NCBI GenBank assembly: GCA_018823325.1
Contig: JAHJIJ010000034.1
Coordinates: 186,001-250,000, forward strand
From: Alphaproteobacteria bacterium
Lineage (GTDB): Bacteria > Pseudomonadota > Alphaproteobacteria > Sphingomonadales > Sphingomonadaceae
DNA length: 64,000 bases
Direction: 5' to 3'
Shown piece after piece: positions 44,907-53,860 of the stretch. Positions within the stretch are counted from its first letter, which is position 1. Each line of letters opens with the position of its first letter. Under the pieces are notes generated by a model. The model did not search any database. It worked only from the letters and a program-made list of their open reading frames with translations, and was not told the DNA's origin. Position numbers and translations under genes: made by a program.

Positions 44907-44921
44907 TCTTCCGCGCCAATC

Positions 44922-46604
44922 TCAGGCCATCTCCGCCAGATGGCGCGCGCGCAGGGCCTGCTTGTCGATCTTTTCCGAGCCGAGACGCGGTAACGGCTGT
45001 GTGCTGAAGATGATCGTCCCCGGTCGCTTGTATGGCGCCAGCCGGTCCTTGAACGCTGCATCGATAGTGGCCCGATCGAGCCCATCGGCGACCACATAAG
45101 CCACCGGCACTTCGCCAAAGCGCGTGTCCGGCACCCCGAACACCGCGCACTCCCGGACCTGCGGAAGGGCATAGAGCGCGGCCTCGACCTCCTGGCTGGC
45201 GATATTCTCGCCACCCCGGATGATGATGTCCTTCCGGCGGCCGACAATGACGAGATAACCCTCCTCATCCAGATAGCCGAGATCACCGGTGAGGAGATGA
45301 CCGCTCGGCGTAAACAGCGCCGCATTGTCCGCAGGCCGGTTCCAGTAGCCCAGAACATTGCCGATCGACCGGATGCCGATTTCGCCAAGGTCGCCGGCAG
45401 CCCGCTGTTCGCCATCCTCGCCGAACACCGCCACCTCGGCCAGCGGTGCCGTCGCGCGGCCGGGGCTGTCAGACCGCGCGAACGCGGCCTCCCGAACAAT
45501 GCCGGTGCCTGCCGCATTGGTCTCGGTGAGGCCGAAACCGAACGACGGCCAGACGCCCGGCAGCCCCTCACGCAAGCGGTCGAGATGCTCAACGGGGCGC
45601 GGTGCGCCGCCAGCGGCAAGGTCCGACAGGGAGGAGAGATCGAAACTCGCTCGCTCGGGATGGCTGGCCAGCTCCACCCCCATCAACGGCACACCGGTCA
45701 AATAGGTAATCCGCTCGCGCTCGATAAGCTGGAGCGCTTCCAACGCATCCCAGCGGCGCATCACGACCATCTTGCGGCCTTGCGCGAAGCTCTGGAGCAT
45801 GACCACAACTTCGCCCGTCACGTGGAATAATGGCAGGCTGAGCAAGGTCGCGGGCGGCGGCGGCGGCGGTTCACCCTGCTTCTGCGCCAGTGTGAGGACG
45901 GACAGCGCCGAAGCGGCAAAGTTGAGTGTCGCCTGCACCTTGGCGCGATGATCGGAAAGCGCGCCCTTGCACTGGCCTGTAGACCCGGAAGTGAAGAGCA
46001 ACGTGGCTGGCGCATCCCCGCCCAATTGCGGCAGGGTCACGATTTCAGGGTCGCCCCTCACGGGCGCGAGGCATTCCTCGATAGGCGCATCAAGATCGAG
46101 CAGGATCAGCCGCGTGTGCTGCGCTGCGCCTGCCTGCGCCAGCGCATCGTGGCGAAAGCGATCGGCAAGCACCACAGGACAACCGACATCGCGAATGGCA
46201 TCGGCCATTTCCGGGCCGGTCCAGAAGCTGTTGATCAGGGTCGCCACGCCGCCGGCCATCACAATGCCCATATAGCCGATGACCCAGCCCGCCCCGTTGC
46301 GCGCGGCGAGGCCGACATGGCTGCCGGGGATGACGTCATGATGCGTGATCAGACCGGCGGCGACTTGCCGAGCCAGCGCATGAACCTGCGCGAACGTCAG
46401 TCGTTCCTCACCATCGATCAGGCACTCCCGCTCGGCATATAATGCGCAGCAGGCCGCGAAATAGGACGGGAGATCAGGCGGCGCTGAATCGAACGCGCGC
46501 CAGCGCTGCCCGCGCACCGCCACCTCACCGACATGCAGCAACCCCGGCGTGCCGGTGATCGCCAGCCGAATGGTGTCAATGGCCTCGTCATAGGGATGCG
46601 CCAT
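44922..46604 (-). CDS. AMP-dependent acyl-CoA synthetase/ligase
   Basis: A 560-residue ANL-superfamily enzyme activating a carboxylic acid as acyl-AMP and then acyl-CoA. It has the P-loop-like [13 protein letters not shown] (Cys replaces the common Pro), the [10 protein letters not shown] motif, [15 protein letters not shown], and the C-terminal [14 protein letters not shown] hinge. The catalytic Lys is in the [10 protein letters not shown] end. The carboxylate is unknown; a fatty or aromatic acid is most likely. ATG 46604 has a good GGAGAGG site and is divergent from lgt. Confidence 0.9.
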   Translation of the reverse strand: MAHPYDEAIDTIRLAITGTPGLLHVGEVAVRGQRWRAFDSAPPDLPSYFAACCALYAERECLIDGEERLTFAQVHALARQVAAGLITHHDVIPGSHVGLAARNGAGWVIGYMGIVMAGGVATLINSFWTGPEMADAIRDVGCPVVLADRFRHDALAQAGAAQHTRLILLDLDAPIEECLAPVRGDPEIVTLPQLGGDAPATLLFTSGSTGQCKGALSDHRAKVQATLNFAASALSVLTLAQKQGEPPPPPPATLLSLPLFHVTGEVVVMLQSFAQGRKMVVMRRWDALEALQLIERERITYLTGVPLMGVELASHPERASFDLSSLSDLAAGGAPRPVEHLDRLREGLPGVWPSFGFGLTETNAAGTGIVREAAFARSDSPGRATAPLAEVAVFGEDGEQRAAGDLGEIGIRSIGNVLGYWNRPADNAALFTPSGHLLTGDLGYLDEEGYLVIVGRRKDIIIRGGENIASQEVEAALYALPQVRECAVFGVPDTRFGEVPVAYVVADGLDRATIDAAFKDRLAPYKRPGTIIFSTQPLPRLGSEKIDKQALRARHLAEMA

Positions 46605-46673
46605 TCGGTCCTCTCCGCCCTTGGTCTTGTAACCGTCTTGCACTATGCAGCGCAAAACCGACGGGGAAAAGAC

Positions 46674-47537
46674 TTGACGCTTGCTGTCCTGGCCGCTGCG
46701 CAGCCCATCTACTTTCAGAACCTTGGGCTTGATCCGGTCGCCCTCGATCTCGGCTTCTTCGCGATCAAATGGTACAGCCTGGCCTATCTCGCCGGCATCC
46801 TGATCGGCTATTGGTATCTCACCGTACTGATCCGCCAGCCCGGCTCACCGATGGCGCGCCGCCATGCGGACGACTTCATTTTCCATGCCACTCTCGGCAT
46901 CATTCTGGGCGGACGGCTGGGCTATGTGCTCTTCTATCAGCCGTCCATTCTCCAGAACCCGCTCGACATCTTCAAACTGTGGGAAGGCGGCATGTCGCTG
47001 CACGGCGGGACGGTCGGCGTCATCGCCGCGATCTGGTGGATGGCGCGGCGAGAGAAGCTCTCCTTCCTGCGCGTGTGCGATTACATTGCCTGTGTCGTCC
47101 CCTTTGGCCTGTTCTTCGGCCGCCTCGCCAATTTCGTGAATGGCGAGCTGTGGGGCAAAGTCACCACCGTGCCCTGGGCCATCGTGTTCCCCGGTGCGGG
47201 CGATCTGCCGCGCCACCCCAGCCAGCTTTACGAAGCCGTGCTCGAGGGGCCGGTGATGTTCGCAATCCTCGCCTTCTTCTTCTGGAAGACCAAGGCCCGC
47301 TACGAGCCGGGCAAACTCTTCGGGATCGCCGCGCTCTGCTACGGCGCCGCACGCTTCTTCGTGGAATTCTATCGGGAGGCGGACGCGCAGCTCATGGAGT
47401 TTGCGGAGCGCACCGGCCTTCACATGGGCCAGTGGCTGACCATCCCGATGCTCGTGCTCGGCATCTATCTGGTGGCTACGGCAAAGAGCCGCCGCACCCG
47501 CGTGGAGCCGCTCGCCGGGCAGGACAGTGTCGCCTGA
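46674..47537 (+). CDS. lgt: prolipoprotein diacylglyceryl transferase
   Basis: A 287-residue inner-membrane enzyme moving diacylglycerol from phosphatidylglycerol to the lipobox cysteine of prolipoproteins. The signature [14 protein letters not shown] is present, with HGGTVGV before it and several transmembrane helices. The frame runs to 46533 through the divergent ligase start. I use TTG 46674, preceded by GGGGAAAAG, which gives the family N terminus. It overlaps the next gene by 11 bp. Its substrates include several lipoproteins encoded in this window. Confidence 0.94.
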   Translation: MTLAVLAAAQPIYFQNLGLDPVALDLGFFAIKWYSLAYLAGILIGYWYLTVLIRQPGSPMARRHADDFIFHATLGIILGGRLGYVLFYQPSILQNPLDIFKLWEGGMSLHGGTVGVIAAIWWMARREKLSFLRVCDYIACVVPFGLFFGRLANFVNGELWGKVTTVPWAIVFPGAGDLPRHPSQLYEAVLEGPVMFAILAFFFWKTKARYEPGKLFGIAALCYGAARFFVEFYREADAQLMEFAERTGLHMGQWLTIPMLVLGIYLVATAKSRRTRVEPLAGQDSVA

Positions 47538-48576
47538 GATAGAAGCGCCTCACGCCACGCAGCCCGACATCTGGCAGGGGCGCGAGTCACTCTCGCTGCA
47601 TGATTTCATGGCCGCAGCCAATGCGGCTTATTATGCCGGGCGTGACCCGTTGGGCGCGCGTGGCGATTTCATCACCGCGCCGGAAATCAGCCAGATGTTC
47701 GGCGAGCTGATCGGCCTGTGGTTTGCCGATCTTGCGCTCCGGGCCGGCGTGGGCGCGAACTGTGCCTATGTCGAGCTGGGGCCGGGGCGCGGGACGCTCG
47801 CCGCCGACGCCCTGCGCGCCATGGGGCAGGGCGGCCTTTCGCCGCCCATTCATTTCGTCGAGACCAGCCCGGTCCTGCGCGAACGCCAGCGGGCCGCCGC
47901 GCCGGGTGCGACATGGCATGAGAGCGTGGCGGCGCTCCCTGAGGACCAGCCGCTCATCATCATCGCCAATGAGTTCTTCGATGCCCTGCCGATCCGCCAG
48001 TTCCAGCGCACGGGCGCCGGCTGGCGTGAACGCATGGTGCAACGCACGCCCCCCGCATTCACGCTCGGCAAGCAGGACTGCGTCGCGGATATCCCCCTGC
48101 CGCTCAGCGACGCGCCACTGGGCGCCATTGTGGAGCGGAACTTCGCGAGTGAGACGATTGCCACCGATCTTGGAAAGCGCATCTTGCGGCAGGGCGGCGC
48201 GTTGTTGATCATCGATTATGGCTATGAGGGACCGGCCACCGGCGATACGCTGCAGGCAATGACCCAGCACCGTTTTGCCGATCCACTGGACGCGCCCGGC
48301 ACGCGCGATCTCACCGCTCATGTCGATTTCGGCATGATCGCGGCGCTTGGTCGCACCCTTGGTTTGCGTCCGCAGCCCTGCATTGGACAGGGCGCCTTCC
48401 TCACCGCGCTGGGAATCGATGCGCGCGCGGCCGCACTCACCCGCGCCAATCCCGCCCGCGCGGACGATGTAAAGACGGCGCGCGACCGGCTCGTCGAAGC
48501 GGATCAGATGGGCCAGCTCTTCAAGGTTCTGGCCCTGCGTCATCCCGACTGGCCGGTCGCGGCAGGCTTCGCATGA
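47527..48576 (+). CDS. SAM-dependent methyltransferase of the MidA/NDUFAF7 (DUF185) family
   Basis: A 349-residue protein with the family opening [21 protein letters not shown]. The SAM-binding motif [13 protein letters not shown] is near residues 80-92. [13 protein letters not shown] and [10 protein letters not shown] follow. The mitochondrial relative NDUFAF7 methylates a complex I subunit; the bacterial target is unclear. A GTG start inside the lgt end is used. It overlaps pgeF by 4 bp in the common lgt-midA-pgeF order. Confidence 0.92.
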   Translation: MSPEIEAPHATQPDIWQGRESLSLHDFMAAANAAYYAGRDPLGARGDFITAPEISQMFGELIGLWFADLALRAGVGANCAYVELGPGRGTLAADALRAMGQGGLSPPIHFVETSPVLRERQRAAAPGATWHESVAALPEDQPLIIIANEFFDALPIRQFQRTGAGWRERMVQRTPPAFTLGKQDCVADIPLPLSDAPLGAIVERNFASETIATDLGKRILRQGGALLIIDYGYEGPATGDTLQAMTQHRFADPLDAPGTRDLTAHVDFGMIAALGRTLGLRPQPCIGQGAFLTALGIDARAAALTRANPARADDVKTARDRLVEADQMGQLFKVLALRHPDWPVAAGFA

Positions 48577-49337
48577 GTGTCGAGGTCCTTCGTGCGCCCG
48601 CACTTGGCGACATGCCCCACGGCTTTCTCGGTCGGCGGGGCGGCGTCTCTGGCGGCATCCACGCCGGGCTGAATGTCGGCCTCGGCTCAGACGATGAGCG
48701 GGACGCGATCCTGCACAATCGCGATGTCGCGCGCGATGCCGTGCTGCCCAAATCTACACTCGTCACCGTACATCAGGTCCATTCTGCGCGCGCGCTTGTC
48801 GTGGATGCCCCCTTCCCGCTCGATGCCCGCCCGGAGGCCGATGCGCTGGTGACGAACCGACCCGGACTCCTGCTGGGCGTGCTCACGGCCGATTGCGTGC
48901 CGATCCTGTTCGCCGATACCACGCACGGCGTTGTTGGCGCAGCGCATGCCGGCTGGAAGGGTGCGCTGACCGGTGTGGCGGAAGCGACCATCGAGGCCAT
49001 GACGTCATTGGGTGCGATGCGCTCGACCATCGCTTGCGCGATCGGACCGTGCATCGGCAAGGCCAGCTATGAAGTGAGCGCGGGTTTCGAGCGGCCCTTT
49101 CTGGAAGAGGAACCGGAGGACGAGCGCTTCTTCACCGAGGGTCGCCCCGGCCATCTCCAGTTCGACATTGCCGGCTATGTCGGCGCCCGGCTCGCGCGCA
49201 CGGGCATCGGCACGGTCACGATGCTGGATGAAGACACATACAGTCAGCCCGAACGCTTCTTCTCCTATCGCCGCGCCTGCCATGCTGGCGAGCCGGGTTA
49301 TGGACGACAGATCTCGCTCATCGGAGTGCAGGGTTAA
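48573..49337 (+). CDS. pgeF: peptidoglycan editing factor PgeF (multicopper polyphenol oxidase/laccase domain)
   Basis: A 254-residue YfiH-family protein. Metal-binding motifs are TADCVPILFAD (Cys), AAHAGWKGAL (His) and GPCIGKASYEV (Cys). The family cleaves misincorporated non-L-Ala residues from UDP-MurNAc precursors. It is the last gene of the lgt operon, and a repeat doublet at 49356-49429 begins 18 bp after its stop. Confidence 0.93.
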   Translation: MSVEVLRAPALGDMPHGFLGRRGGVSGGIHAGLNVGLGSDDERDAILHNRDVARDAVLPKSTLVTVHQVHSARALVVDAPFPLDARPEADALVTNRPGLLLGVLTADCVPILFADTTHGVVGAAHAGWKGALTGVAEATIEAMTSLGAMRSTIACAIGPCIGKASYEVSAGFERPFLEEEPEDERFFTEGRPGHLQFDIAGYVGARLARTGIGTVTMLDEDTYSQPERFFSYRRACHAGEPGYGRQISLIGVQG

Positions 49338-49355
49338 GTCCCCCAGCTCCAGCGT

Positions 49356-49429
49356 CCGTTCGTGTCGAGCGCCGTCGAGACACGTCCAGCGCGGTTTCTG
49401 TGTGTCTCGACTACGCTCGACACGAACGG
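49356..49429. repeat. REP-like doublet, family C, without a gene
   Basis: Arms 49356-49383 and 49402-49429 pair at 26 of 28 positions around an 18-base spacer. The core contains CGTTCGTGTCGAG. The monomer is an imperfect palindrome (GTGTC/GACAC ends). It lies between the convergent 3' ends of pgeF and the HAD phosphatase gene and could act as a bidirectional terminator. Confidence 0.88.
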
Positions 49430-49483
49430 GGCGTTTTCGAAGGATTATTCGATACTTGCGCAGCGCAGTCGCGCCGCGCAACA

Positions 49484-50176
49484 TCACCAGTGCAGGATTG
49501 GCCAGCCCTTTTCAGCTGCCATCACGGCCAGCGCCCGGTGCGGATTGGCAGCATGGCCTTCATCCGCAAAGCCTAGCAGCGGCGCATCGGTCACGTGATC
49601 GCTATAGGCGCGGACATGCGCATTTGTCCGCTCGATGCCTTCCTGCGCCATCCATGCTTCGATCATCCGCAACTTTGCGACGTCGTAGCAGTTCTCCCCC
49701 GCAATACGGGCGCGGATGTAGTCGACGTCCTGGCTGAAATGATCGGTAGCAATCACATCGTCAAATCCCAGCCTCGCCGCGATGGGCTCCACATAGAGCC
49801 GGAAGGATGCCGACGCGATGACGAGGCGGCATCCGGCGGCACGATCCTGTGCAATCTGCGCCAGAGCACCGGCGCGGACGTTTTGCGCCAGCACCTTGTC
49901 GGCATAGCCCTCCACGACGGGCCTGATCTTCTCCCGGCTGACTCTCCGGCCAATAAGCAATGCCTGATTGAGCTCCTTTGCGCGTCCGCGGTCGACGAGG
50001 CCGAGGATATAGCCCAGCATGATGAAGCCGGTCAGCGGCAGGAAAATCAGTCGCCAGGGCGCGAGCGAAAGCGCCATGTGAGTGAGGAAAGCGGCATAGG
50101 TGCCTCGCACGGTAATCGTGCGGTCCATGTCGTAAATTGCGATCCTCTGCACGCGTCCTGCTCTCCCTGTCCTCAT
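49484..50176 (-). CDS. HAD-IB family hydrolase
   Basis: A 230-residue haloacid-dehalogenase-superfamily phosphatase. Motif I is YDMDRTI, where the first Asp is the nucleophile. Motif II is ASASF, and motif III/IV is around YSDHVTDAPLL. A hydrophobic insertion (LIFLPLTGFIMLGYILGLV) suggests membrane association. The HAD-IB subclass includes SerB and phospholipid phosphatases; the substrate is open. I use ATG 50176; a GTG at 50152 is also possible. The gene is divergent from the lipid transporter operon. Confidence 0.86.
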   Translation of the reverse strand: MRTGRAGRVQRIAIYDMDRTITVRGTYAAFLTHMALSLAPWRLIFLPLTGFIMLGYILGLVDRGRAKELNQALLIGRRVSREKIRPVVEGYADKVLAQNVRAGALAQIAQDRAAGCRLVIASASFRLYVEPIAARLGFDDVIATDHFSQDVDYIRARIAGENCYDVAKLRMIEAWMAQEGIERTNAHVRAYSDHVTDAPLLGFADEGHAANPHRALAVMAAEKGWPILHW

Positions 50177-50244
50177 GGGCCGCAGCCCGGCGCATGGTCC
50201 AAATCGGCTTGCCGCGCAATGCAAACTGGCCCACTGTGGTTCCG

Positions 50245-51354
50245 ATGATGCAGCCTGCCGACCTCATCGAGAGCAACGATGCACAAGGCCGGACAGTTGC
50301 CTTTACCGGCAGCCTTACGCTTGCGGACCTTGGCGAGTTGCCTACGCGCGTCGACGCAATCCCGGACGATGTTGCCCGGATCGACCTGGCAGAGGTCACC
50401 CAGATCGACACGATCGGCGCGTGGATCGTCCACCGGCTTGCTGTGCGAACACAAGCACAGGTCACCGGGGCGAGCGACGAAGCCAGCCGACTGATCGACG
50501 TGGTTTCCCGCAACGATCAGGTGCTTGAAAGCCGGCCCGTGCCGCCACATCCCATCGTGCGCATCCTCGAGGAGCTCGGCACCGCGACCAAGATGACCTT
50601 CCAGACCATGGTTGGCCTGCTTGGCTTTCTGGGCGCGGTTGTCATCACCTCGTTCATGCTTCTGCGCCATCCCTCGCGCATCCGGATGATCGCCGTTGTT
50701 CAGCGCATCGAAGTTGTCGGCGTCTCGGCGCTGTTCATCATCGGGCTGATGAGCTTTCTGGTCGGCATCGTGATTGCGCAGCAGGGTTCGGTGCAGCTCG
50801 AGCAGTTCGGCATGGAAGTGCTCACCGTCAATCTCGTCGGGCGCCTGACCCTGCGCGAGCTGGGCGTGCTGATGACGGCGATCATGGTCGCGGGGCGCTC
50901 CGGATCGGCCTTTGCCGCGCAGATCGGCACCATGCAGCTCAACGAGGAAGTGGACGCAATGCGCACCATTGGCGTGTCGCCCATGGAAGCGCTGGTGATG
51001 CCGCGCATCATGGCGGCCGTGGTCATGATGCCGCTCCTCGGCTTCTATGCCTCGGTCATGGCGATCATCGGCGGCGCGTTCCTCTGCGCCGTCTCGCTGG
51101 ATATCCCGCCGGTCACCTTCTTCCAGCGGTTGCGCGAAGTCGTGCCGCTGACCGATCTCTATATCGGCCTCATCAAGGCCCCCGTCTTCGGCCTCATTAT
51201 CGCGATTGCCGGCTGCTTCCAGGGCCTGCAGGTGCGCGGTAATGCAGAGGAAGTCGGCCTCCGCACGACCGCTGCTGTAGTGCAGGCCATCTTCATCGTC
51301 ATCGTGCTCGATGCAATCTTTGCGGTGTTTTTCACCTGGATCGGCTGGAAATGA
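50245..51354 (+). CDS. mlaE: Mla-type ABC transporter permease with an N-terminal STAS-like domain
   Basis: A 369-residue protein. About 110 N-terminal residues look like a STAS domain (VAFTGSLTLADLGEL, IDLAEVTQIDTIGAWIV), equivalent to MlaB fused on. The MlaE permease follows, with five or six membrane helices and the conserved LRELGVLMTAIMVAGRSGSAFAAQIGTM region split over two helices. It moves phospholipids between inner and outer membrane. The frame reaches 50137, but ATG 50245 (or 50248) fits. It overlaps mlaF by 4 bp. Confidence 0.92.
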   Translation: MMQPADLIESNDAQGRTVAFTGSLTLADLGELPTRVDAIPDDVARIDLAEVTQIDTIGAWIVHRLAVRTQAQVTGASDEASRLIDVVSRNDQVLESRPVPPHPIVRILEELGTATKMTFQTMVGLLGFLGAVVITSFMLLRHPSRIRMIAVVQRIEVVGVSALFIIGLMSFLVGIVIAQQGSVQLEQFGMEVLTVNLVGRLTLRELGVLMTAIMVAGRSGSAFAAQIGTMQLNEEVDAMRTIGVSPMEALVMPRIMAAVVMMPLLGFYASVMAIIGGAFLCAVSLDIPPVTFFQRLREVVPLTDLYIGLIKAPVFGLIIAIAGCFQGLQVRGNAEEVGLRTTAAVVQAIFIVIVLDAIFAVFFTWIGWK

Positions 51355-52151
51355 GCGGCGAGGATATCGTCATCTCCATCCGGGGACTGGTCAATCGCTT
51401 CGGCAATCAGACCGTGCACGAGGGGCTGGACCTGGATGTGCGGCGCGGCGAGATTCTGGGCGTCGTTGGTGGATCGGGCACCGGCAAGTCGGTGCTGATG
51501 CGCGCCATCATCGGCCTGCAGAGTCCTCAAGCGGGCTCCATCGAAGTGTTCGGCGAACAGATGCTCGACCGCGACCCCTCCGATCCGGAACTGCTGGCGA
51601 TCCGCAAGCGCTGGGGCATCCTGTTCCAGAATGGCGCGCTGTTCTCCACGCTCACCGTGTCCGAGAATGTGCAGGTGCCGCTGCGCGAATATTATCCGGA
51701 TTTGCCTGTGCGACTGCGCGAGGAAATCGCGGCCTACAAGATTCTGATGACCGGCCTTCCCGACAATGCCGGGCCCAAATTCCCGTCCGAGCTTTCCGGC
51801 GGCATGCGCAAGCGCGCAGGGCTGGCGCGCGCGCTCGCGCTCGACCCTGCATTGCTGTTCCTCGACGAACCGACGGCCGGGCTCGACCCGATCGGCGCCG
51901 CAGCCTTTGACGAGCAGACGCGCGCACTCCAGGAGACGCTCGGCCTCACCGTGTTCCTGATCACGCATGATCTCGACACGCTGCACGCCATCTGCGATCG
52001 GGTTGCGGTGCTGGCCGATCATCAGGTCATCGCGGTCGGCACGATCGACGAGCTTCTCGCGCTCGATCATCCCTGGATTCAGGAATATTTCAACGGGCCC
52101 CGAGGCCGTGCTGCGCATGGCCAGAGCACCTATCAGAAGCGGGACTCATGA
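51351..52151 (+). CDS. mlaF: Mla-type ABC transporter ATP-binding protein
   Basis: A 266-residue ABC ATPase. Walker A GGSGTGKSVL is near residues 43-52, the signature LSGGMRKRAGLARAL and Walker B LLFLDEPTAGLDP follow, and a switch His sits in LITHDLDTL. It energises the MlaE permease. A 74-bp gap separates it from mlaD, the largest in this operon. Confidence 0.94.
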   Translation: MSGEDIVISIRGLVNRFGNQTVHEGLDLDVRRGEILGVVGGSGTGKSVLMRAIIGLQSPQAGSIEVFGEQMLDRDPSDPELLAIRKRWGILFQNGALFSTLTVSENVQVPLREYYPDLPVRLREEIAAYKILMTGLPDNAGPKFPSELSGGMRKRAGLARALALDPALLFLDEPTAGLDPIGAAAFDEQTRALQETLGLTVFLITHDLDTLHAICDRVAVLADHQVIAVGTIDELLALDHPWIQEYFNGPRGRAAHGQSTYQKRDS

Positions 52152-52225
52152 TGGACATCGTGTCGGAAGCGTGGACAGTCTGGAACCGGGCCGCCATAAA
52201 GCCGTTGGGGGAAAGCAGGAGATAG

Positions 52226-53188
52226 ATGGAAACACGATCCAACAATGTGTTCGTGGGCGCGGTCGTCCTGCTCCTCGTAGCTTTGACGGTGGGGGCGGCT
52301 TTCTGGTTCTCACGTGTCGGTGAAGCGGACCGGAAAGAGTATGACATCTTTTTCAAGCAGTCCGTCAGCGGAATCGCGCGCGGATCGGCCGTAACCTATG
52401 CCGGCGTCCCGTCCGGTCAGGTCCAGTCCATCGAACTTTGGGAAAAAGACCCGCAGTTCGTGCGCGTCCGCATCGTCGTCAGCAAGTCGACGCCGGTCCT
52501 TCAGGGCACCACCGCCACGATCAATGGCGTCGGTTTTACTGGCGTCTCGGAGATCCAACTTGAAGGCGCGGTGCGTGGTGCGCCACCCATCGTCTGCCCC
52601 GATCGCAATGCCCAGTCCGTCTGCCCGGAGGGCGTTCCTGTCATTCCCACCAAGCCGGGTGCGCTTGGCGAGCTGCTCAACAGCGCGCCGATGCTGCTGG
52701 AGCGGCTCACCACGCTGACGGAGCGCCTGACCGAACTGCTCGATGACCGCAACCAGCGGCACATCGCGGGCATTCTGCGCAACCTCGATCAGCTCAGCGG
52801 CGACCTTGCCGCGCGTGGCCCGGAACTCGCTGAAACGATCGTTCAGGCGAAGTTGACCCTCGAGAACGCCTCCAAGGCGGCCGAGGCACTGGCGGAGGCT
52901 GCCAACAGCACCAATGCACTGGTCAACGACGAAGGCCGACCCCTGATCCGCGATCTGCGCACGACGATCAGGAACGCCGGCTCGACGCTGGAGACGCTGG
53001 ATGCCACGCTCAAGGAAGCGCAGCCCGGCATGCGCACCTTCACCCGCGACACCATGCCGCAAATCGGCTTGCTCGTGCGTGACCTGCGCCAAGTCTCGCG
53101 TTCGCTCCAGTCGGTGACGGACACGATTGAACAACAAGGCGCCGGCGCGTTGATCGGCTCACCCAAACTGCCGGATTACAAGCCATGA
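52226..53188 (+). CDS. mlaD: MCE-domain periplasmic substrate-binding protein (MlaD)
   Basis: A 320-residue protein anchored by an N-terminal transmembrane helix (VVLLLVALTVGAAFWF). One MCE domain follows (GIARGSAVTYAGVPSGQVQ, VGFTGVSEIQLEG), then a long helical tail (residues about 155-310) likely forming the hexameric tube. It receives lipids on the periplasmic side of the transporter. It overlaps or nearly overlaps the following lipoprotein gene. Confidence 0.93.
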   Translation: METRSNNVFVGAVVLLLVALTVGAAFWFSRVGEADRKEYDIFFKQSVSGIARGSAVTYAGVPSGQVQSIELWEKDPQFVRVRIVVSKSTPVLQGTTATINGVGFTGVSEIQLEGAVRGAPPIVCPDRNAQSVCPEGVPVIPTKPGALGELLNSAPMLLERLTTLTERLTELLDDRNQRHIAGILRNLDQLSGDLAARGPELAETIVQAKLTLENASKAAEALAEAANSTNALVNDEGRPLIRDLRTTIRNAGSTLETLDATLKEAQPGMRTFTRDTMPQIGLLVRDLRQVSRSLQSVTDTIEQQGAGALIGSPKLPDYKP

Positions 53189-53247
53189 CCAAGAGACCAG
53201 CCGAGTTCATGACTGCTCATGACGTTTGCGAGGAGGGAGGCCGACCG

Positions 53248-53847
53248 ATGCGCAAGGCAGGGCTTGCCGTTGCCGCGATCGGGCTTCTGCTTGCGGCAAG
53301 CGGTTGCGTAAAGATTGGCAGCGAACCCCCCGCGCGCCTGCTGTCGATCGCCAGCGCTTCGCAGGTTGCCGCTGGCGTCGCGGCGTCCAGCGCGAGCGAA
53401 TCCGCGCTGTTCATCGATGTCCCCAATGTGCCCAAGTCCCTTGCGACCCCGCGCGTCGCGGTGCGAGAGAACAGCACGAGCTTTGCTTATGTAAAGGACG
53501 CCCTCTGGGTCGACACGCCTGCCAAACAGTTCCAGTCGCTGCTCTCTGAAACCGTCCGTGCGCGCAGCAATGTCCTCGTGCTCGATCCCGGCCAGTATCT
53601 CGCCCGCGCCGGCTACATCCTGAACGGGGATCTCGTTGAGTTCGGTGTCGATGCTGTCCGCCAGCAGGCTGTGGTCACCTTCGACGCCACCATGTTCTCC
53701 CCGGACGGCCTGACCGTAACGCGGCAGCGCTTCACGGCATCCGCACCGCTGAGCCGGATCGATGCCGAAAGCGTCGCACCGGCGATCAGCGAAGCCGCCA
53801 ACGAAGTGGCGATTGCCGTGGCCGACTGGGTCGCCGGCCGCACCTGA
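53248..53847 (+). CDS. ABC-type transport auxiliary lipoprotein (PqiC/YmbA-like)
   Basis: A 199-residue lipoprotein with signal MRKAGLAVAAIGLLLAASGC (Cys 20). The body matches the PF03886-type ABC transport auxiliary component, found with MCE transporters as an outer-membrane partner: FIDVPNVPKSLATPRVAV, then YVKDALWVDTP. The frame extends to 53185, overlapping mlaD, but ATG 53248 has GGAGGGAGG just upstream and yields a normal lipoprotein signal. It takes the place where MlaC would be expected in other bacteria. Confidence 0.85.
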   Translation: MRKAGLAVAAIGLLLAASGCVKIGSEPPARLLSIASASQVAAGVAASSASESALFIDVPNVPKSLATPRVAVRENSTSFAYVKDALWVDTPAKQFQSLLSETVRARSNVLVLDPGQYLARAGYILNGDLVEFGVDAVRQQAVVTFDATMFSPDGLTVTRQRFTASAPLSRIDAESVAPAISEAANEVAIAVADWVAGRT

Positions 53848-53860
53848 GCTTTCGCTCAGG
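53843..53860. terminator. small palindrome containing both stop codons of convergent genes
   Basis: Arms CCTGAGC (53843-53849) and GCTCAGG (53854-53860) around TTTC. The left arm includes the stop of the lipoprotein gene and the right arm the stop of pepN on the other strand. Only 8 bp separate the two genes. Confidence 0.5.
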
